From Helicobacter pylori (GTDB taxonomy: Bacteria; Campylobacterota; Campylobacteria; Campylobacterales; Helicobacteraceae): a DNA stretch of 64,000 nt. A model generated the notes under the pieces. That model searched no databases, had not been told where the DNA came from, and saw nothing but the letters and a program-made list of their open reading frames with translations. This document shows, one piece after another, positions 20,263 to 32,270 of this stretch (positions within the stretch are counted from its first letter, which is position 1; every line of letters starts with the position of its first letter). The stretch lies in assembly GCA_008032935.1 (NCBI GenBank), contig CP032039.1:682001-746000 (forward strand), in the 5' to 3' direction. The position numbers and the translations under genes were made by a program.

Positions 20263-22523
20263 GTGAATAGTAAGGACAATAAAGACAAACAGCAGCAGAA
20301 TATAAGCAATGGGATTTCTCAAATCTCATTAAAAAAGGTGGCAACTTTTGATGAAAATGGGGCGAGTTTTGAAAATTTAAAGTCTATTAACTTTATTTAT
20401 GGGGCTAATGGGAGCGGTAAGACAACCACTTCTAGTTTTTTAAAAAATCTAGCTGAAAATGGGATTGAAGACAAGTTTGCTAATAGCAAAATAGCATGGT
20501 ATAACAATGAGAGTTTAAAGATTGAAGTTTATAACAAGCAATTTAAAGAAGAGCAATTTAGAAACTCTCAAGTTAAAGGCATTTTTACGCTCGGTAAAAA
20601 AACAAACGAGAATTTAGAAAAAATTGAAAGCAAGAAAGAATCAATAAATGAAGAGAAGAAAAAGAAGATAAAGAATGAAGGAAGCTTGCAAAAATTAACA
20701 CTAGAAAAGGAAAAGGAAGAAAAGGATTTTACTGATAGTTGTTGGAAAAAACTTTATAAAAAATTTGAAGAGGATTTTAAAGAAACGCTAGAAGGTTTTA
20801 AGCGTAAAGAGAAGTTTAAAGAAAAAATCCTTAAGGAATTTGAAAACGATAAACGCAATCAAAGCGAAATAGTAGGGTTAGAAAAATTAAAGGAAAAAAT
20901 TGAGATTGTTTTTGGTGAAAACCAAACAGAATTGGCACTATTGGAATGCAATTTAACAGATTTTGATTCTATTGAAAATCATTATATTTGGGAACAAAAA
21001 ATTGTAGGGAGTGGTGGTGTAGCCATTGCAGATTTAATAAAAAATTAAGCAATGAGGATTGGGTAGCTCAAGGTAGAAAATATGTAAAAGATAATAGTAT
21101 ATGCCCTTTCTGTCAAAAAGAAACCATTACTGAAGAATTTAAAAAACAACTAGAATCTTATTTTGATACAAGTTATCAAGAATCTACTGACACAACCAAA
21201 AAAATGAAAGAAGACTACACAAACAAAACCGCTAAAGTGCTGGAGCGACTTAATGAAATTATTAAAACAGAGTGGAATAAATTAAACACAGAAAATTTGA
21301 AAAGAATTATTGAAACCTTGAGAAGTAAAATCAATGCGAATCAGCAAAAGATGTTTGATAAAGGTAAAGAAATGAGCAGAAGTTTTAAGCTAGAAAGCAC
21401 CAAAAATGAGATAAAAGAAATTAGAGATCTAATTGACACGGCTAACCAGCAAATAGCCAATCATAATGAGATAATAAAAGACACTAAAAACCAGAAAAAG
21501 AATTGCGTGGAACAAACTTGGAAATTTCTAGTCAATGAATTTAAAAGTGATATACAAGAATATAATAAAAAGTATTGCGGTTTGGAGAAAGGAATAAACA
21601 ATTTAGAGAAAGAAATTAGTGAAAATCAAGAAAAGGTAAAGAAATTAGAAAATGAAATTAAGGAATTAGAAAAAAACATGGTAAGCATAAAGCCCATTGT
21701 CAATGAAATCAATACGCTTTTAAAAGGGTATGGATTCACGAATTTTAGTTTGGCATGCACTGAAGATGAAAAATTTTATCGTATTCAAAGAGAAGATGGC
21801 CAATTAGTAGGAGAAACACTAAGCGAAGGTGAAGTTACTTTCATCACTTTCTTATATTATTATCATTTAACAAAAGGCTCTTTAAAAGAGAACGATATAT
21901 CAAAGAATAAGGTTTTAGTGATTGATGATCCTATTTCAAGTTTGGATAGCAACATATTGTTTATAGTGAGTGTTTTAGTTAAGGATCTTATGAAAGAAAC
22001 CATGGAAGAAAAAACAAACACCAAGCAAGTTATTATACTAACCCACAACACATATTTTTACAAGGAAATTACATTAAAAGATGATTTAAAATACTATAAA
22101 GGGAAATATTCTTTTTGGATAATTAGAAAGGATAACAATGTTTCAAAAATTGAAAAATTTGAAGAAAACCCTGTTAAAAATTCCTATGAATTACTATGGC
22201 AGGAAGTAAAACAAGCAAAAGAAAATAATGTTTCTTGGGTATCTTTACAAAATGTTATGCGAAGAATTATTGAGTATTACTTTAGGATTTTAGGCGGTTT
22301 TAAACATAATGATAGCTTGAGTGAATGTTTTAAAAATATTGAAGAAAAACGAGTGTGCAATTCTTTCATTTCATGGTTTAATGATGGCTCTCATGGGATT
22401 TCAGATGATTTGTTTGCGCAAAGTCAAGATACAAGTATTGAAACATATTTAAAAGTTTTTGAAAAAATATTTAAAGAAACCGGTCATGAAGCTCATTATA
22501 AAATGATGATGAGAATAAAGTAA
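20263..22523 (+). pseudogene. RloC/PrrC-like zinc-hook ATPase, frameshifted in an A run
   Basis: Two frames (to 21048, and from about 21040 to 22523) join into one protein of about 753 residues if the six A at 21039-21044 become seven, giving DLIKKLSNEDWVAQ. It has an ABC-type Walker A (GANGSGKTTTS, near residue 47), long coiled coils with a CPFC zinc hook between them (near residue 281), the signature TLSEGE, Walker B VLVIDDPISSLDS and the switch ILTHN. After the ATPase comes RRIIEYYFRILGG and, about 40 residues on, DGSHG. The R-x3-E...H pattern resembles the catalytic triad of PrrC/RloC anticodon nucleases, which cut tRNA after phage or DNA damage cues. The nuclease reading is inference. 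GTG 20263 has AGGAG five bases upstream; GTG 20257 is an alternative. Confidence 0.7.
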
Positions 22524-22546
22524 TTGAATTAAAAACAAGGAATAAC

Positions 22547-23458
22547 ATGCGCATCGTATTTATGGGAACGCCGGGGTTTGCTGAAGTGATCTTAAGGGCG
22601 TTAGTTGGAGATAAAGACATAGAAGTGGTGGGGCTATTCACTCAAATGGACAAACCTTTTGGGCGCAAAAAAGAATTGAAAGCCCCAGAGACTAAAACAT
22701 ACATTTTAGAAAATCATTTAAATATCCCCATTTTCCAACCGCAAAGTTTGAAAGAGCCTGAAGTTCAAATTTTAAAGGATTTAAAGCCTGATTTTATCGT
22801 GGTGGTGGCTTATGGTAAGATTTTGCCTAAAGAGGTTTTAGCCATCGCTCCTTGCATTAATGTGCATGCGTCGTTATTGCCTAAATACAGGGGGGCTTCG
22901 CCCATTCATGAGATGATACTCAATGACGATAAGATCTATGGCATAAGCACCATGCTTATGGATGTGGAGTTGGATAGCGGGGATATTTTAGAAAGCGCTT
23001 CTTTTTTAAGAGAAGATTATTTGAATTTAGACGCTTTAAGTTTAAAATTAGTGCATATGGGAGCGGATTTACTTCTTTCAACGCTCAAAAATTTCTCTTC
23101 CATCACAAGAAAGCCTCAAGATCACACGCAAGCTAGTTTTTGTAAAAAAATCACCAAGGCTGATGGTTTAGTGGGTTTTAAAGACGCTAAAAGCTTGTTT
23201 TTAAAATCGCTTGCGTTTAAATCTTGGCCAGAAATCTTTTTAGAAAATAACCTTAAACTTTTAGAAGTGGGGTTGGTGGAGAATGAAAAGAGCCACAAGG
23301 AAGGCGAGATTTTAGAAATTGATGAAAAAGGCGTTCTTGTGGGTTGCTTGAAGGGTAGCGTGCGTATAGCAAGGTTGCAAGCGGTGGGTAAAAAGCCCTT
23401 GAAAGCGAAGGATTATTTGAATGGCAAGCGTTTGAAAATAGGCGGTATTTTGGCATGA
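22547..23458 (+). CDS. fmt: Methionyl-tRNA formyltransferase
   Basis: Transfers a formyl group from 10-formyl-THF to Met-tRNAfMet for initiation. It has 303 residues: the N-terminal MRIVFMGTPGFAEVILRAL, the active-site block INVHASLLPKYRGASPIHEMIL (Asn-His...with the later Asp in DVELDSGDIL) and a C-terminal OB-like domain with FCKKITKADG. AAGGAATAAC lies before the ATG. Its stop overlaps the birA start by four bases (ATGA). Confidence 0.97.
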   Translation: MRIVFMGTPGFAEVILRALVGDKDIEVVGLFTQMDKPFGRKKELKAPETKTYILENHLNIPIFQPQSLKEPEVQILKDLKPDFIVVVAYGKILPKEVLAIAPCINVHASLLPKYRGASPIHEMILNDDKIYGISTMLMDVELDSGDILESASFLREDYLNLDALSLKLVHMGADLLLSTLKNFSSITRKPQDHTQASFCKKITKADGLVGFKDAKSLFLKSLAFKSWPEIFLENNLKLLEVGLVENEKSHKEGEILEIDEKGVLVGCLKGSVRIARLQAVGKKPLKAKDYLNGKRLKIGGILA

Positions 23459-24093
23459 GAAAATGTGAAAAAAGAGTTTTTGATAGCCTGCCTTCCACGC
23501 AAATCTATCTTTTAGAAAAACTCAAAAATAACGAACTCAAAGCCCCTATTTTGATCTTGGCTAAAAACCAAAGCGCTGGGATAGGCAGTAGGGGGAATAT
23601 TTGGGAGGGCGCAAAAAGCGCTTTGACTTTTTCGATCGCTTTAAACGCAAGCGATTTGCCTAACGATTTACCCATGCAAGCGAACGCTTTGTATTTAGGG
23701 TTTTTATTCAAAGAAGTTTTAAAAGAATTAGGCTCTCAAACATGGCTTAAATGGCCTAACGATTTGTATTTGGGGGGTCAAAAAATAGGGGGCGTGCTGG
23801 TTAATATTTATAAAGGCATGCGGGTGTGTGGGATTGGCGTGAATAGGGTTTCAACAAAATGGGCATGTTTAGATATTGGCGCGAGCGATGATTTGATTAT
23901 AGAGGGCTTTTTAAAAAAAATAGAAGAAAATCTTTTTTGGGGGGAAGTTTTAAGTAAGTATGCGTTAGAATTTCATAGAAGCAACTCTTTTAGCTTCCAT
24001 AATGATTGCAATGAAGCGGTGAGTTTGAAAGATGCGGAATTGTTAGAAGACGGCCGCATTTTGATTAAAGATAAGATATATAGTAGGATATGA
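23455..24093 (+). CDS. birA: Biotin--protein ligase, short form
   Basis: Attaches biotin to the carrier protein of acetyl-CoA carboxylase. At 212 residues it has only the catalytic and C-terminal domains; the DNA-binding helix-turn-helix of E. coli BirA is absent, so it is not a repressor. Motifs: STQIYLLE, the biotinyl-AMP loop region QSAGIGSRGNIWEG, LKWPNDLYLGGQKIGGVLV and VCGIGVN. The usual GRGRxGR loop is reduced to GIGSRG. Coupled to fmt by ATGA; the frame ends at the parA ribosome site. Confidence 0.92.
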   Translation: MRKCEKRVFDSLPSTQIYLLEKLKNNELKAPILILAKNQSAGIGSRGNIWEGAKSALTFSIALNASDLPNDLPMQANALYLGFLFKEVLKELGSQTWLKWPNDLYLGGQKIGGVLVNIYKGMRVCGIGVNRVSTKWACLDIGASDDLIIEGFLKKIEENLFWGEVLSKYALEFHRSNSFSFHNDCNEAVSLKDAELLEDGRILIKDKIYSRI

Positions 24094-24095
24094 GT

Positions 24096-24890
24096 ATGAT
24101 GAATGAAATCATTGCAGTGGCTAATCAAAAAGGGGGTGTGGGCAAAACGACAACAGCGGTTAATTTAGCGGCTTCTTTAGCGGTGCATGAAAAAAAAATC
24201 TTGTTGATTGATTTTGACCCTCAAGCCAACGCCACTTCAAGCTTGGGTTTTAGGCGCGATAAAATTGATTATGATATTTATCATGTGCTGATTGGCCGTA
24301 AGCAAATTTCTCAAGTGATCTTAAAAACCCAAATGCCTTTTTTGGATCTAGTGCCTTCTAATTTGGGTTTGGCTGGGTTTGAAAAAACCTTTTATGACAG
24401 CCAAGATGAGAATAAACGAGGCGAGCTCATGCTCAAAAACGCCTTAGAGAGCGTGGTGGGGCTTTATGATTATATTATTATTGATTCCCCGCCAGCTCTA
24501 GGGCCTCTCACGATCAATTCGCTTTCAGCAGCCCATTCGGTGATCATTCCTATCCAATGCGAGTTCTTTGCCCTTGAAGGCACTAAATTATTGCTTAACA
24601 CCATTAGAATGCTGCAAAAAAGCACAAACCCTAAGCTCAAAATCAGAGGTTTTTTACCCACAATGCATGTCCCTCAGCTCAATTTGACAAAAGGGGTTTT
24701 AGCGGAATTGTTCAAGTATTTTGACTCAGAGTTTTTTAGAGATTCAGCTACAGGAGAGTATATTATGATCCCTAAAAGCGTGAAACTAGCGGAATCGCCT
24801 AGTTTTGGTAAGCCCGTCTTGCTCTATGATATTAAATCTAATGGCAGTATCGCTTATCAAAAATTAGCTCAAAGCATTCTTCAGGGGTAG
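24096..24890 (+). CDS. parA: Chromosome-partitioning ATPase ParA (Soj)
   Basis: Deviant Walker ATPase that coats the nucleoid and drives origin segregation with ParB. 264 residues: [24 protein letters not shown] (deviant Walker A with the signature Lys), [29 protein letters not shown] (Walker B). I place the start at ATG 24096 because AGGA at 24085-24088 is seven bases away; the ATG at 24090 overlaps the birA stop and is too near. parB follows after 2 bp. Confidence 0.95.
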   Translation: MMNEIIAVANQKGGVGKTTTAVNLAASLAVHEKKILLIDFDPQANATSSLGFRRDKIDYDIYHVLIGRKQISQVILKTQMPFLDLVPSNLGLAGFEKTFYDSQDENKRGELMLKNALESVVGLYDYIIIDSPPALGPLTINSLSAAHSVIIPIQCEFFALEGTKLLLNTIRMLQKSTNPKLKIRGFLPTMHVPQLNLTKGVLAELFKYFDSEFFRDSATGEYIMIPKSVKLAESPSFGKPVLLYDIKSNGSIAYQKLAQSILQG

Positions 24891-24892
24891 TG

Positions 24893-25765
24893 ATGGCAAA
24901 AAATAAAGTGTTGGGTAGGGGTTTAGCGGATATTTTCCCTGAAATCAATGAAGTGTATGAGCAGGGGCTGTATGAAAGAGCGAATCGGGTTGTGGAGCTT
25001 GGTATTGATGAGGTGATGCCTAATCCTTACCAGCCCAGAAAAATCTTTAGCGAAGATTCTTTAGAAGAATTAGCACAATCCATTAAAGAACATGGTTTGT
25101 TGCAACCGGTTTTAGTGGTGAGTGAGAACGGGCGTTACCATTTGATCGCTGGTGAAAGGCGCTTAAGAGCGAGCAAATTAGCTAAAATGCCTACGATTAA
25201 GGCGATTGTTGTGGATATTGAGCAAGAGAAAATGCGTGAAGTGGCGTTGATTGAAAATATCCAACGAGAAGATTTAAACCCTTTAGAGTTGGCTAGATCT
25301 TATAAAGAATTGCTTGAAAGCTATCAAATGACCCAAGAAGAGCTGTCTAAAATCGTTAAAAAATCCCGAGCCCATGTGGCTAATATCATGCGTTTATTGA
25401 CGCTCTCTTCTAAGGTTCAAAACGCTCTTTTAGAAGAAAAAATCACTTCAGGGCATGCAAAAGTCTTGGTGGGTTTGGATGAAGAAAAACAAGAATTGAT
25501 TTTAAATTCCATCATAGGGCAGAAACTCAGCGTGCGCCAGACAGAAGATTTAACGCGTGATTTTAAAATAAACGCAAATTTTGACAATAAAAAACATGGT
25601 TTTAAGCAAACCCAAACGCTCATCGCTGAAGATGAATTAGAACGCTTTAATCAAAGTTTGTGGGATCATTACAAGCTTAAAGCCACTTTGAAAGGGAATA
25701 AAATCGTTTTACGATGTTATGAAAATTCTCTTTTAGAGGCTTTTATGAAAAAAATGATGTCTTAA
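24893..25765 (+). CDS. parB: Chromosome-partitioning protein ParB (Spo0J)
   Basis: Binds parS sites, spreads on DNA as a CTP-dependent clamp and stimulates ParA. 290 residues, with the N-terminal LGRGLADIF (ParA-contact peptide), [21 protein letters not shown], the CTP-binding [14 protein letters not shown] and [15 protein letters not shown], a helix-turn-helix ([23 protein letters not shown]), and a C-terminal dimer domain. The start ATG 24893 follows AGGGG by five bases; a GTG one codon earlier is less likely. I did not find a convincing parS 16-mer by eye here. Confidence 0.95.
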   Translation: MAKNKVLGRGLADIFPEINEVYEQGLYERANRVVELGIDEVMPNPYQPRKIFSEDSLEELAQSIKEHGLLQPVLVVSENGRYHLIAGERRLRASKLAKMPTIKAIVVDIEQEKMREVALIENIQREDLNPLELARSYKELLESYQMTQEELSKIVKKSRAHVANIMRLLTLSSKVQNALLEEKITSGHAKVLVGLDEEKQELILNSIIGQKLSVRQTEDLTRDFKINANFDNKKHGFKQTQTLIAEDELERFNQSLWDHYKLKATLKGNKIVLRCYENSLLEAFMKKMMS

Positions 25766-25875
25766 CGCTTGAATATCCTCAAATTTTAAGCGATTTTTTG
25801 TTAAGATAGAGTTAATGTTTTTATAACAAATGCGAGTTTCAAATATTTTGTAGGATTTTAGGAAAGAAATAGGTT

Positions 25876-26310
25876 ATGAATATATCGGTTAACCCCTATT
25901 TAATGGCGGTCGTTTTTGTGGTGTTTGTGTTATTGTTGTGGGCGATGAATGTTTGGGTGTATAGGCCTTTGTTGGCTTTTATGGATAACAGACAGGCAGA
26001 GATAAAGGATAGCTTGGCTAAAATCAAAACGGATAACACCCAAAGCGTGGAGATTGGTCATCAAATTGAGACTCTTCTTAAGGAAGCGGCTGAAAAACGC
26101 AGAGAAATAATAGCAGAAGCGATTCAAAAAGCCACAGAGTCTTATGACGCTGTGATCAAGCAAAAAGAGAACGAACTCAATCAAGAGTTTGAAGCGTTTG
26201 CAAAGCAATTACAAAATGAAAAGCAAGCGCTAAAAGAGCAGTTGCAAGCGCAAATGCCGGTATTTGAAGACGAGTTAAACAAGCGTGTGGCTATGGGTTT
26301 AGGGAGTTGA
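25876..26310 (+). CDS. atpF': ATP synthase Fo subunit b'
   Basis: One of two unequal b-type stalk subunits linking F1 to the membrane. 144 residues: one N-terminal membrane helix (LMAVVFVVFVLLLWAMNVWVY) followed by the conserved RPLLAFMDNRQAEIKDSLAKI and a long amphipathic helix. First gene of the ATPase operon; genes for subunits a and c are elsewhere, as usual in this group. The 110-bp gap after parB probably holds the operon promoter. b' and b subunits side by side point to a duplicated, heterodimeric stator. Confidence 0.9.
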   Translation: MNISVNPYLMAVVFVVFVLLLWAMNVWVYRPLLAFMDNRQAEIKDSLAKIKTDNTQSVEIGHQIETLLKEAAEKRREIIAEAIQKATESYDAVIKQKENELNQEFEAFAKQLQNEKQALKEQLQAQMPVFEDELNKRVAMGLGS

Positions 26311-26313
26311 TGA

Positions 26314-26829
26314 ATGTTTGTAGTTAAAATGGTGTTAGGGTTTTTGATCCTTTTAAGCCCTTTGTGCGCTACTGGATTGGATATTTCACAAACAGATATT
26401 ATAGAGCGTTCTTTAAATTTCCTTTTATTTGCAGGGATTTTGTGGTATTTTTTGGCTAAAAAACTGCGTTCATTTTTACGCTCCAAAAGCCTTGAAATCT
26501 CCAAACGCTTAGAAGAAATTCAAGCCCAACTTAAAGTGAGTAAAGAAAATAAGAAAAAACTCCTTAAAGAATTAGAGCAAGCCAAAGAAAAAGCTGAATT
26601 AATTATTTCTGATGCGAATAAAGAAGCTTACACGATCACGCAAAAATACGAATTGCAAACCAAAATGGATGTGGAAAATTTGATCAAAAATTCTAAGGCG
26701 TTGATGGATTTAGAAGTTAAAAAGATCAAAAGAGAGCTGGTTGAAAGCGTTTTTAAAGATCTAAGAGAGAGCAAAAAAGTCTCTTTCAATGCGCAAGATT
26801 GCGTGAATATTTTGAAACAAAGGCTTTAA
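26314..26829 (+). CDS. atpF: ATP synthase Fo subunit b
   Basis: Second stalk subunit, 171 residues. The first ~18 residues look like a cleavable signal ([16 protein letters not shown]), a feature of Helicobacter and Campylobacter b subunits, followed by the membrane helix [20 protein letters not shown] and a long coiled coil ([21 protein letters not shown]). Begins 3 bp after atpF' and abuts atpH without a gap. Confidence 0.92.
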   Translation: MFVVKMVLGFLILLSPLCATGLDISQTDIIERSLNFLLFAGILWYFLAKKLRSFLRSKSLEISKRLEEIQAQLKVSKENKKKLLKELEQAKEKAELIISDANKEAYTITQKYELQTKMDVENLIKNSKALMDLEVKKIKRELVESVFKDLRESKKVSFNAQDCVNILKQRL

Positions 26830-27372
26830 ATGCAAGATTTAAAAGTGATCTCTAAGCATTATGCTAAGGCGTTGAAAAACCACACTAAAAGCGATCTAGC
26901 GTTATTGGAAGAAATCGTTGTAGGGCTTAAAAATGTAGCAGAAGCCATAAAATTACACAAACTCAACCAGGTGTTAGCTCATGTTTCTTTAAAAGTTAAA
27001 AAAGAGGTTGTATTTGAAATCTTAGAAAAAATAACTTCTATAAAAGCATGTTCAGTTTTAAAGCCTGTAATGGAAGTGGTGTTAAAAAATAACCGGCTTG
27101 ACATGTTGGAATTAGTCGCTGAAGAGCTGTCTTTTGATTCTAAAAGGACTTTAGAAGCCACACTTTTAGTCCCAGAAAAGCTTGAAAATAATGAACTAGA
27201 AGCCGTGCAACAAAAATTGCAAGCGCGTTTTAACGCCCCTGTAGAAATCGCTCAAGACACTTGGTCTAAAAAAGGGGTTTCTTTGAGCGTTTCAAGCCTA
27301 GATTTAGAAATAGGCTTTTCTAAAGAAGAGATTTTAAAGAAAATAGAAAAACAGGTTATTCAATCTATTTAA
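26830..27372 (+). CDS. atpH: ATP synthase F1 subunit delta
   Basis: Caps the top of the alpha3beta3 head and binds the b stalk. 180 residues with the family's N-terminal helical bundle ([10 protein letters not shown]) and the C-terminal region ([27 protein letters not shown]) in the place of the usual 'lIGGiviriGd...D.Si' motif. Starts directly at the atpF stop (TTTAAATG). Divergent in sequence, as delta subunits are; operon position makes the call firm. Confidence 0.93.
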   Translation: MQDLKVISKHYAKALKNHTKSDLALLEEIVVGLKNVAEAIKLHKLNQVLAHVSLKVKKEVVFEILEKITSIKACSVLKPVMEVVLKNNRLDMLELVAEELSFDSKRTLEATLLVPEKLENNELEAVQQKLQARFNAPVEIAQDTWSKKGVSLSVSSLDLEIGFSKEEILKKIEKQVIQSI

Positions 27373-27394
27373 TCAATCTAAGGAGATAAAGATA

Positions 27395-28906
27395 ATGTCC
27401 CAACTAAAATTGGAAGAAATCAGCTCGGTTATTGAAGAAAAAATCAAGAATTTTGAACTTGATTGCGATATGGCTCAAGTAGGAAAAGTCGTTTCATACG
27501 CTGATGGTGTGGCTAAGGTTTATGGCTTAAATGGTGTGATGTCGTATGAAGTGCTGGAGTTTGAAACAGGGGATAAAGGCGTTGCGGCTAACTTAGAAGA
27601 AGATAGCGTTGGCGTGATTGTGTTTGGTTTTGGCAACAATATTAAAGAGGGGACTAGCGTTAAACGCACGAAGAGTTTGATGAAAGTTCCTGTTGGCGAT
27701 GCGGTTGTAGGGCGTGTGCTAAACGCTTTGGGTGAGCCTATTGATGGCAAGGGCGAGATAGAAACGAATGAGTTCAGTCTCATCGAGCAAAAAGCCCCGG
27801 GCATTATGGACAGGAAATCGGTGCATGAGCCTTTGCAAACAGGCATTAAAGCCATTGATGCGTTGGTGCCTATTGGGCGCGGGCAAAGGGAATTGATTAT
27901 TGGGGATAAACAAACCGGTAAAACCACCGTAGCGATCGATGCGATCATTAACCAAAAAGGGCAAAATGTGATCTGTATCTATGTGGCTATTGGGCAAAAA
28001 GAATCCACTGTCGCGCAAGTGGTCCGCAAATTAGAAGAATATGGGGCGATGGAATACAGCGTCGTGATCAACGCTTCGGCTTCAGATTCAGCTGCGATGC
28101 AATATTTAGCCCCTTATTCAGGTGTGGCTATGGGGGAATACTTTAGAGATCATGCCCGCCATGCCTTAATCGTTTATGATGATTTGAGTAAGCATGCTGT
28201 CGCTTACAGAGAGATTTCTTTGATTTTGAGAAGACCCCCAGGTAGGGAGGCTTTTCCTGGAGATGTGTTTTATATCCACTCACGGCTTTTAGAAAGAGCG
28301 GCTAAACTTTGCGATGAAAAGGGTGCCGGCTCTTTGACCGCACTCCCTATTGTGGAAACTCAAGCGGGCGATGTTTCAGCTTATATCCCTACGAATATCA
28401 TTTCTATTACAGACGGGCAAATTTTCTTAGAAACGGATTTGTTTTATTCAGGGATCCGCCCGGCTATCAATGTGGGCTTATCGGTTTCAAGGGTTGGAGG
28501 GGCCGCTCAAATCAAAGCGACCAAGCAGGTTTCAGGGACTTTGCGCCTGGATTTAGCGCAATACAGAGAGTTGCAAGCCTTCACGCAATTCGCTTCTGAT
28601 TTAGATGAAGCGAGTAAAAAACAATTAGAAAGGGGGCAACGCATGGTAGAAGTGTTGAAACAAGCCCCTTATTCGCCCTTGCCTATTGAAAAGCAAGTGG
28701 TCATTATTTATGCTGGGGCTAAGGGCTTTTTAGACAGCGTGAGCGTGAAAAAAGTCGTGGATTTTGAAGAGCAACTGCACCCTTTCTTGGAAGCAAAATA
28801 CCCCCAAGTTTTAGAAGAAATCCACACTAAAAAAGCGCTAGATAAGGATTTAGAAGCCATGCTAAGAAAAGTCTTAGAGGAATTTAAGCTCACTTATAGC
28901 GAGTAG
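27395..28906 (+). CDS. atpA: ATP synthase F1 subunit alpha
   Basis: Non-catalytic nucleotide-binding subunit of F1, 503 residues. P loop [15 protein letters not shown] (near residue 169), [17 protein letters not shown] (Walker B), the arginine-finger region in [17 protein letters not shown], and an N-terminal beta barrel ([17 protein letters not shown]). AAGGAGATAAAG precedes the ATG, a strong ribosome site consistent with the threefold stoichiometry. Confidence 0.98.
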   Translation: MSQLKLEEISSVIEEKIKNFELDCDMAQVGKVVSYADGVAKVYGLNGVMSYEVLEFETGDKGVAANLEEDSVGVIVFGFGNNIKEGTSVKRTKSLMKVPVGDAVVGRVLNALGEPIDGKGEIETNEFSLIEQKAPGIMDRKSVHEPLQTGIKAIDALVPIGRGQRELIIGDKQTGKTTVAIDAIINQKGQNVICIYVAIGQKESTVAQVVRKLEEYGAMEYSVVINASASDSAAMQYLAPYSGVAMGEYFRDHARHALIVYDDLSKHAVAYREISLILRRPPGREAFPGDVFYIHSRLLERAAKLCDEKGAGSLTALPIVETQAGDVSAYIPTNIISITDGQIFLETDLFYSGIRPAINVGLSVSRVGGAAQIKATKQVSGTLRLDLAQYRELQAFTQFASDLDEASKKQLERGQRMVEVLKQAPYSPLPIEKQVVIIYAGAKGFLDSVSVKKVVDFEEQLHPFLEAKYPQVLEEIHTKKALDKDLEAMLRKVLEEFKLTYSE

Positions 28907-28920
28907 GAGACGGCTAGAAT

Positions 28921-29826
28921 ATGGCGAATTTAAGAGATATTAGAAAGAAAATTGGAAGCGTTAAAAACACGCAAAAAATCACGCATGCGATGAAACTCGT
29001 TTCCACTTCCAAGCTAAGAAAAGCCGAAGAAGTTGCAAGAAATTCCAGAGCGTATGCACTAAAACTAGACGCTGTGTTTGATGATGTGCTATCCAAGATG
29101 AAAAATCAAGGGATTGAAGACATTCAAAGCAAGTATTTTAGGGAACTAGAAAGACTTGAAATCAAAAAAGTGGATATTATTTTTATCACAGCCGATAAGG
29201 GGCTTTGTGGGGGCTTTAACACCAATACCATTAAAAAAGTTTTAGCATGCACGAATGAATACAAAGAAAAAGACATTAAAGTGCGTTTGCGCGGTATTGG
29301 TAAAAAGGGTAATGAGTATTTTAGTTTTAATGGGATAGAGGTTTTAGACAAGATCAATAATTTGAGTTCTATGCCTAATTATGAACGCGCGCAGGAATTC
29401 ATGAAAAAAGTGGTAGAGGATTATTTGAGTGGGAAAACCGATAAGGTGATTATCATTCATAATGGCTTTAAAAACATGATCAGCCAAGAAATAAGAGTCA
29501 AAACAATTTTGCCTATTGGGTATAAAATCATCCACCAAAACCCTCAGCCTAATGAGACGCAAGAGACTATTACTAGCGAGCCAAGCGGGAGTGAAGATGA
29601 AATTTTAGACTCTTTGGCAGAAAAATATGTGGAGTATAATTTATACTATGCTTTGATTGATTCTTTAGCCGCAGAGCATAGCGCTAGAATGCAGGCTATG
29701 GATACAGCGACGAATAACGCTAAAGATTTGGTTAAAACTTTAACCATTTCTTATAATAAAGCCAGACAAGAGGCGATTACGACCGAGCTAGTAGAAATCA
29801 ATGCTGGCGTAGAAGCCCTAAAATAA
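28921..29826 (+). CDS. atpG: ATP synthase F1 subunit gamma
   Basis: Central rotor shaft of F1, 301 residues. The N-terminal helix [26 protein letters not shown] and the C-terminal helix ([37 protein letters not shown]) form the coiled-coil rotor; the Rossmann-like middle has [13 protein letters not shown]. Ribosome site AGGAG with a short spacer; 14 bp after atpA. Confidence 0.97.
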   Translation: MANLRDIRKKIGSVKNTQKITHAMKLVSTSKLRKAEEVARNSRAYALKLDAVFDDVLSKMKNQGIEDIQSKYFRELERLEIKKVDIIFITADKGLCGGFNTNTIKKVLACTNEYKEKDIKVRLRGIGKKGNEYFSFNGIEVLDKINNLSSMPNYERAQEFMKKVVEDYLSGKTDKVIIIHNGFKNMISQEIRVKTILPIGYKIIHQNPQPNETQETITSEPSGSEDEILDSLAEKYVEYNLYYALIDSLAAEHSARMQAMDTATNNAKDLVKTLTISYNKARQEAITTELVEINAGVEALK

Positions 29827-29843
29827 AAATTACATTAAAATAA

Positions 29844-31259
<1,416 letters not shown>

Positions 31260-31269
31260 GGGTTTTGTG

Positions 31270-31641
31270 ATGGCTTTGTTGAAAATTAGTGTGGTAGTTC
31301 CTGAGGGGGAAGTTTATACAGGAGAGGTTAAAAGCGTTGTGTTGCCAGGAGTTGAAGGGGAATTTGGGGTGCTTTATGGGCATAGCAACATGATCACCTT
31401 GCTTCAGGCGGGAGTGGTTGAGATTGAAACTGAAAATCAAAAAGAGCACATTGCGATCAATTGGGGCTATGCAGAAGTTACTAATGAACGGGTGGATATT
31501 TTAGCCGATGGGGCAGTCTTTATTAAAAAAGAATCAGACGACAGAGACGATGCTATCTCTAGGGCTAAAAAGCTTTTAGAGGACGCAAGCTCTGACAGGT
31601 TAGCGGTCTCTAGCGTGCTCGCTAAGATTGAGTCTCTTTAA
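31270..31641 (+). CDS. atpC: ATP synthase F1 subunit epsilon
   Basis: Rotor-base subunit that also restrains ATP hydrolysis. 123 residues: N-terminal beta sandwich (LLKISVVVPEGEVYTGEVKSVVLPGVEGEFGVLYGHSNMI) and a short C-terminal helical part (DDRDDAISRAKKLLED). The ATG at 31270 is preferred over the GTG one codon earlier. Last ATPase gene; tolQ begins 10 bp later, so read-through into the Tol cluster is plausible. Confidence 0.96.
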   Translation: MALLKISVVVPEGEVYTGEVKSVVLPGVEGEFGVLYGHSNMITLLQAGVVEIETENQKEHIAINWGYAEVTNERVDILADGAVFIKKESDDRDDAISRAKKLLEDASSDRLAVSSVLAKIESL

Positions 31642-31651
31642 GGGGATAATC

Positions 31652-32221
31652 ATGTTAGATTCAATCGTTTATTTTTTCAATAAGAGCGGGTTTGTTACCA
31701 CGCTTGTTTTAGTTTGGATTTCGCTCTATTTGGTGATGACTTTATGGGTGTTTTTGTATAAGAGCATTGTGTTAAAGATTGAACTCAAGCGCGAGATGCA
31801 ATCTTTGTCTAACATTCTTAATGGGGCGCAAGACGCTCCAGAGCATTTCATGTTTAATAAAAAAAGAAATGATGAAACCAAAAGGTATTCTAATGAATTG
31901 TTGCAGGCTTGGAAACACCAGGTTCTTAAGCAAAGCACGACGGGTTTAGTGGTATTGAGCATCATCTCTTCTACAGCCCCCTTTATTGGTTTGTTTGGAA
32001 CGGTGGTTGAAATTTTAGAAGCGTTTAACAATTTGGGCGCGTTAGGTCAAGCTTCTTTTGGGGTGATCGCACCCATTATTTCTAAGGCTCTTATCGCCAC
32101 CGCTGCAGGTATTTTAGCGGCCATTCCAGCCTATTCTTTTTACTTGATTTTAAAACGCAAGGTGTATGATTTATCGGTTTATGTGCAGATGCAAGTGGAT
32201 ATTTTGTCTTCTAAAAAATAA
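31652..32221 (+). CDS. tolQ: TolQ/ExbB-family inner-membrane motor protein
   Basis: Proton-channel subunit of the Tol-Pal (or TonB) energy complex. 189 residues with three membrane helices: FVTTLVLVWISLYLVMTLWVFLY, then, in the conserved MotA/TolQ/ExbB domain, TGLVVLSIISSTAPFIGLFGTVVEI and the third helix SKALIATAAGILAAIPAYSFYLIL. AGGGGATAATC precedes ATG 31652. Given tolR, a TolA-like gene, tolB and pal downstream, tolQ is the better name, although it is often labelled exbB in H. pylori. Confidence 0.92.
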   Translation: MLDSIVYFFNKSGFVTTLVLVWISLYLVMTLWVFLYKSIVLKIELKREMQSLSNILNGAQDAPEHFMFNKKRNDETKRYSNELLQAWKHQVLKQSTTGLVVLSIISSTAPFIGLFGTVVEILEAFNNLGALGQASFGVIAPIISKALIATAAGILAAIPAYSFYLILKRKVYDLSVYVQMQVDILSSKK

Positions 32222-32270
32222 AGCTTTAAGGGGATTTTATATATCTTAAATAGGGAGTTAGAAGGTTTTT

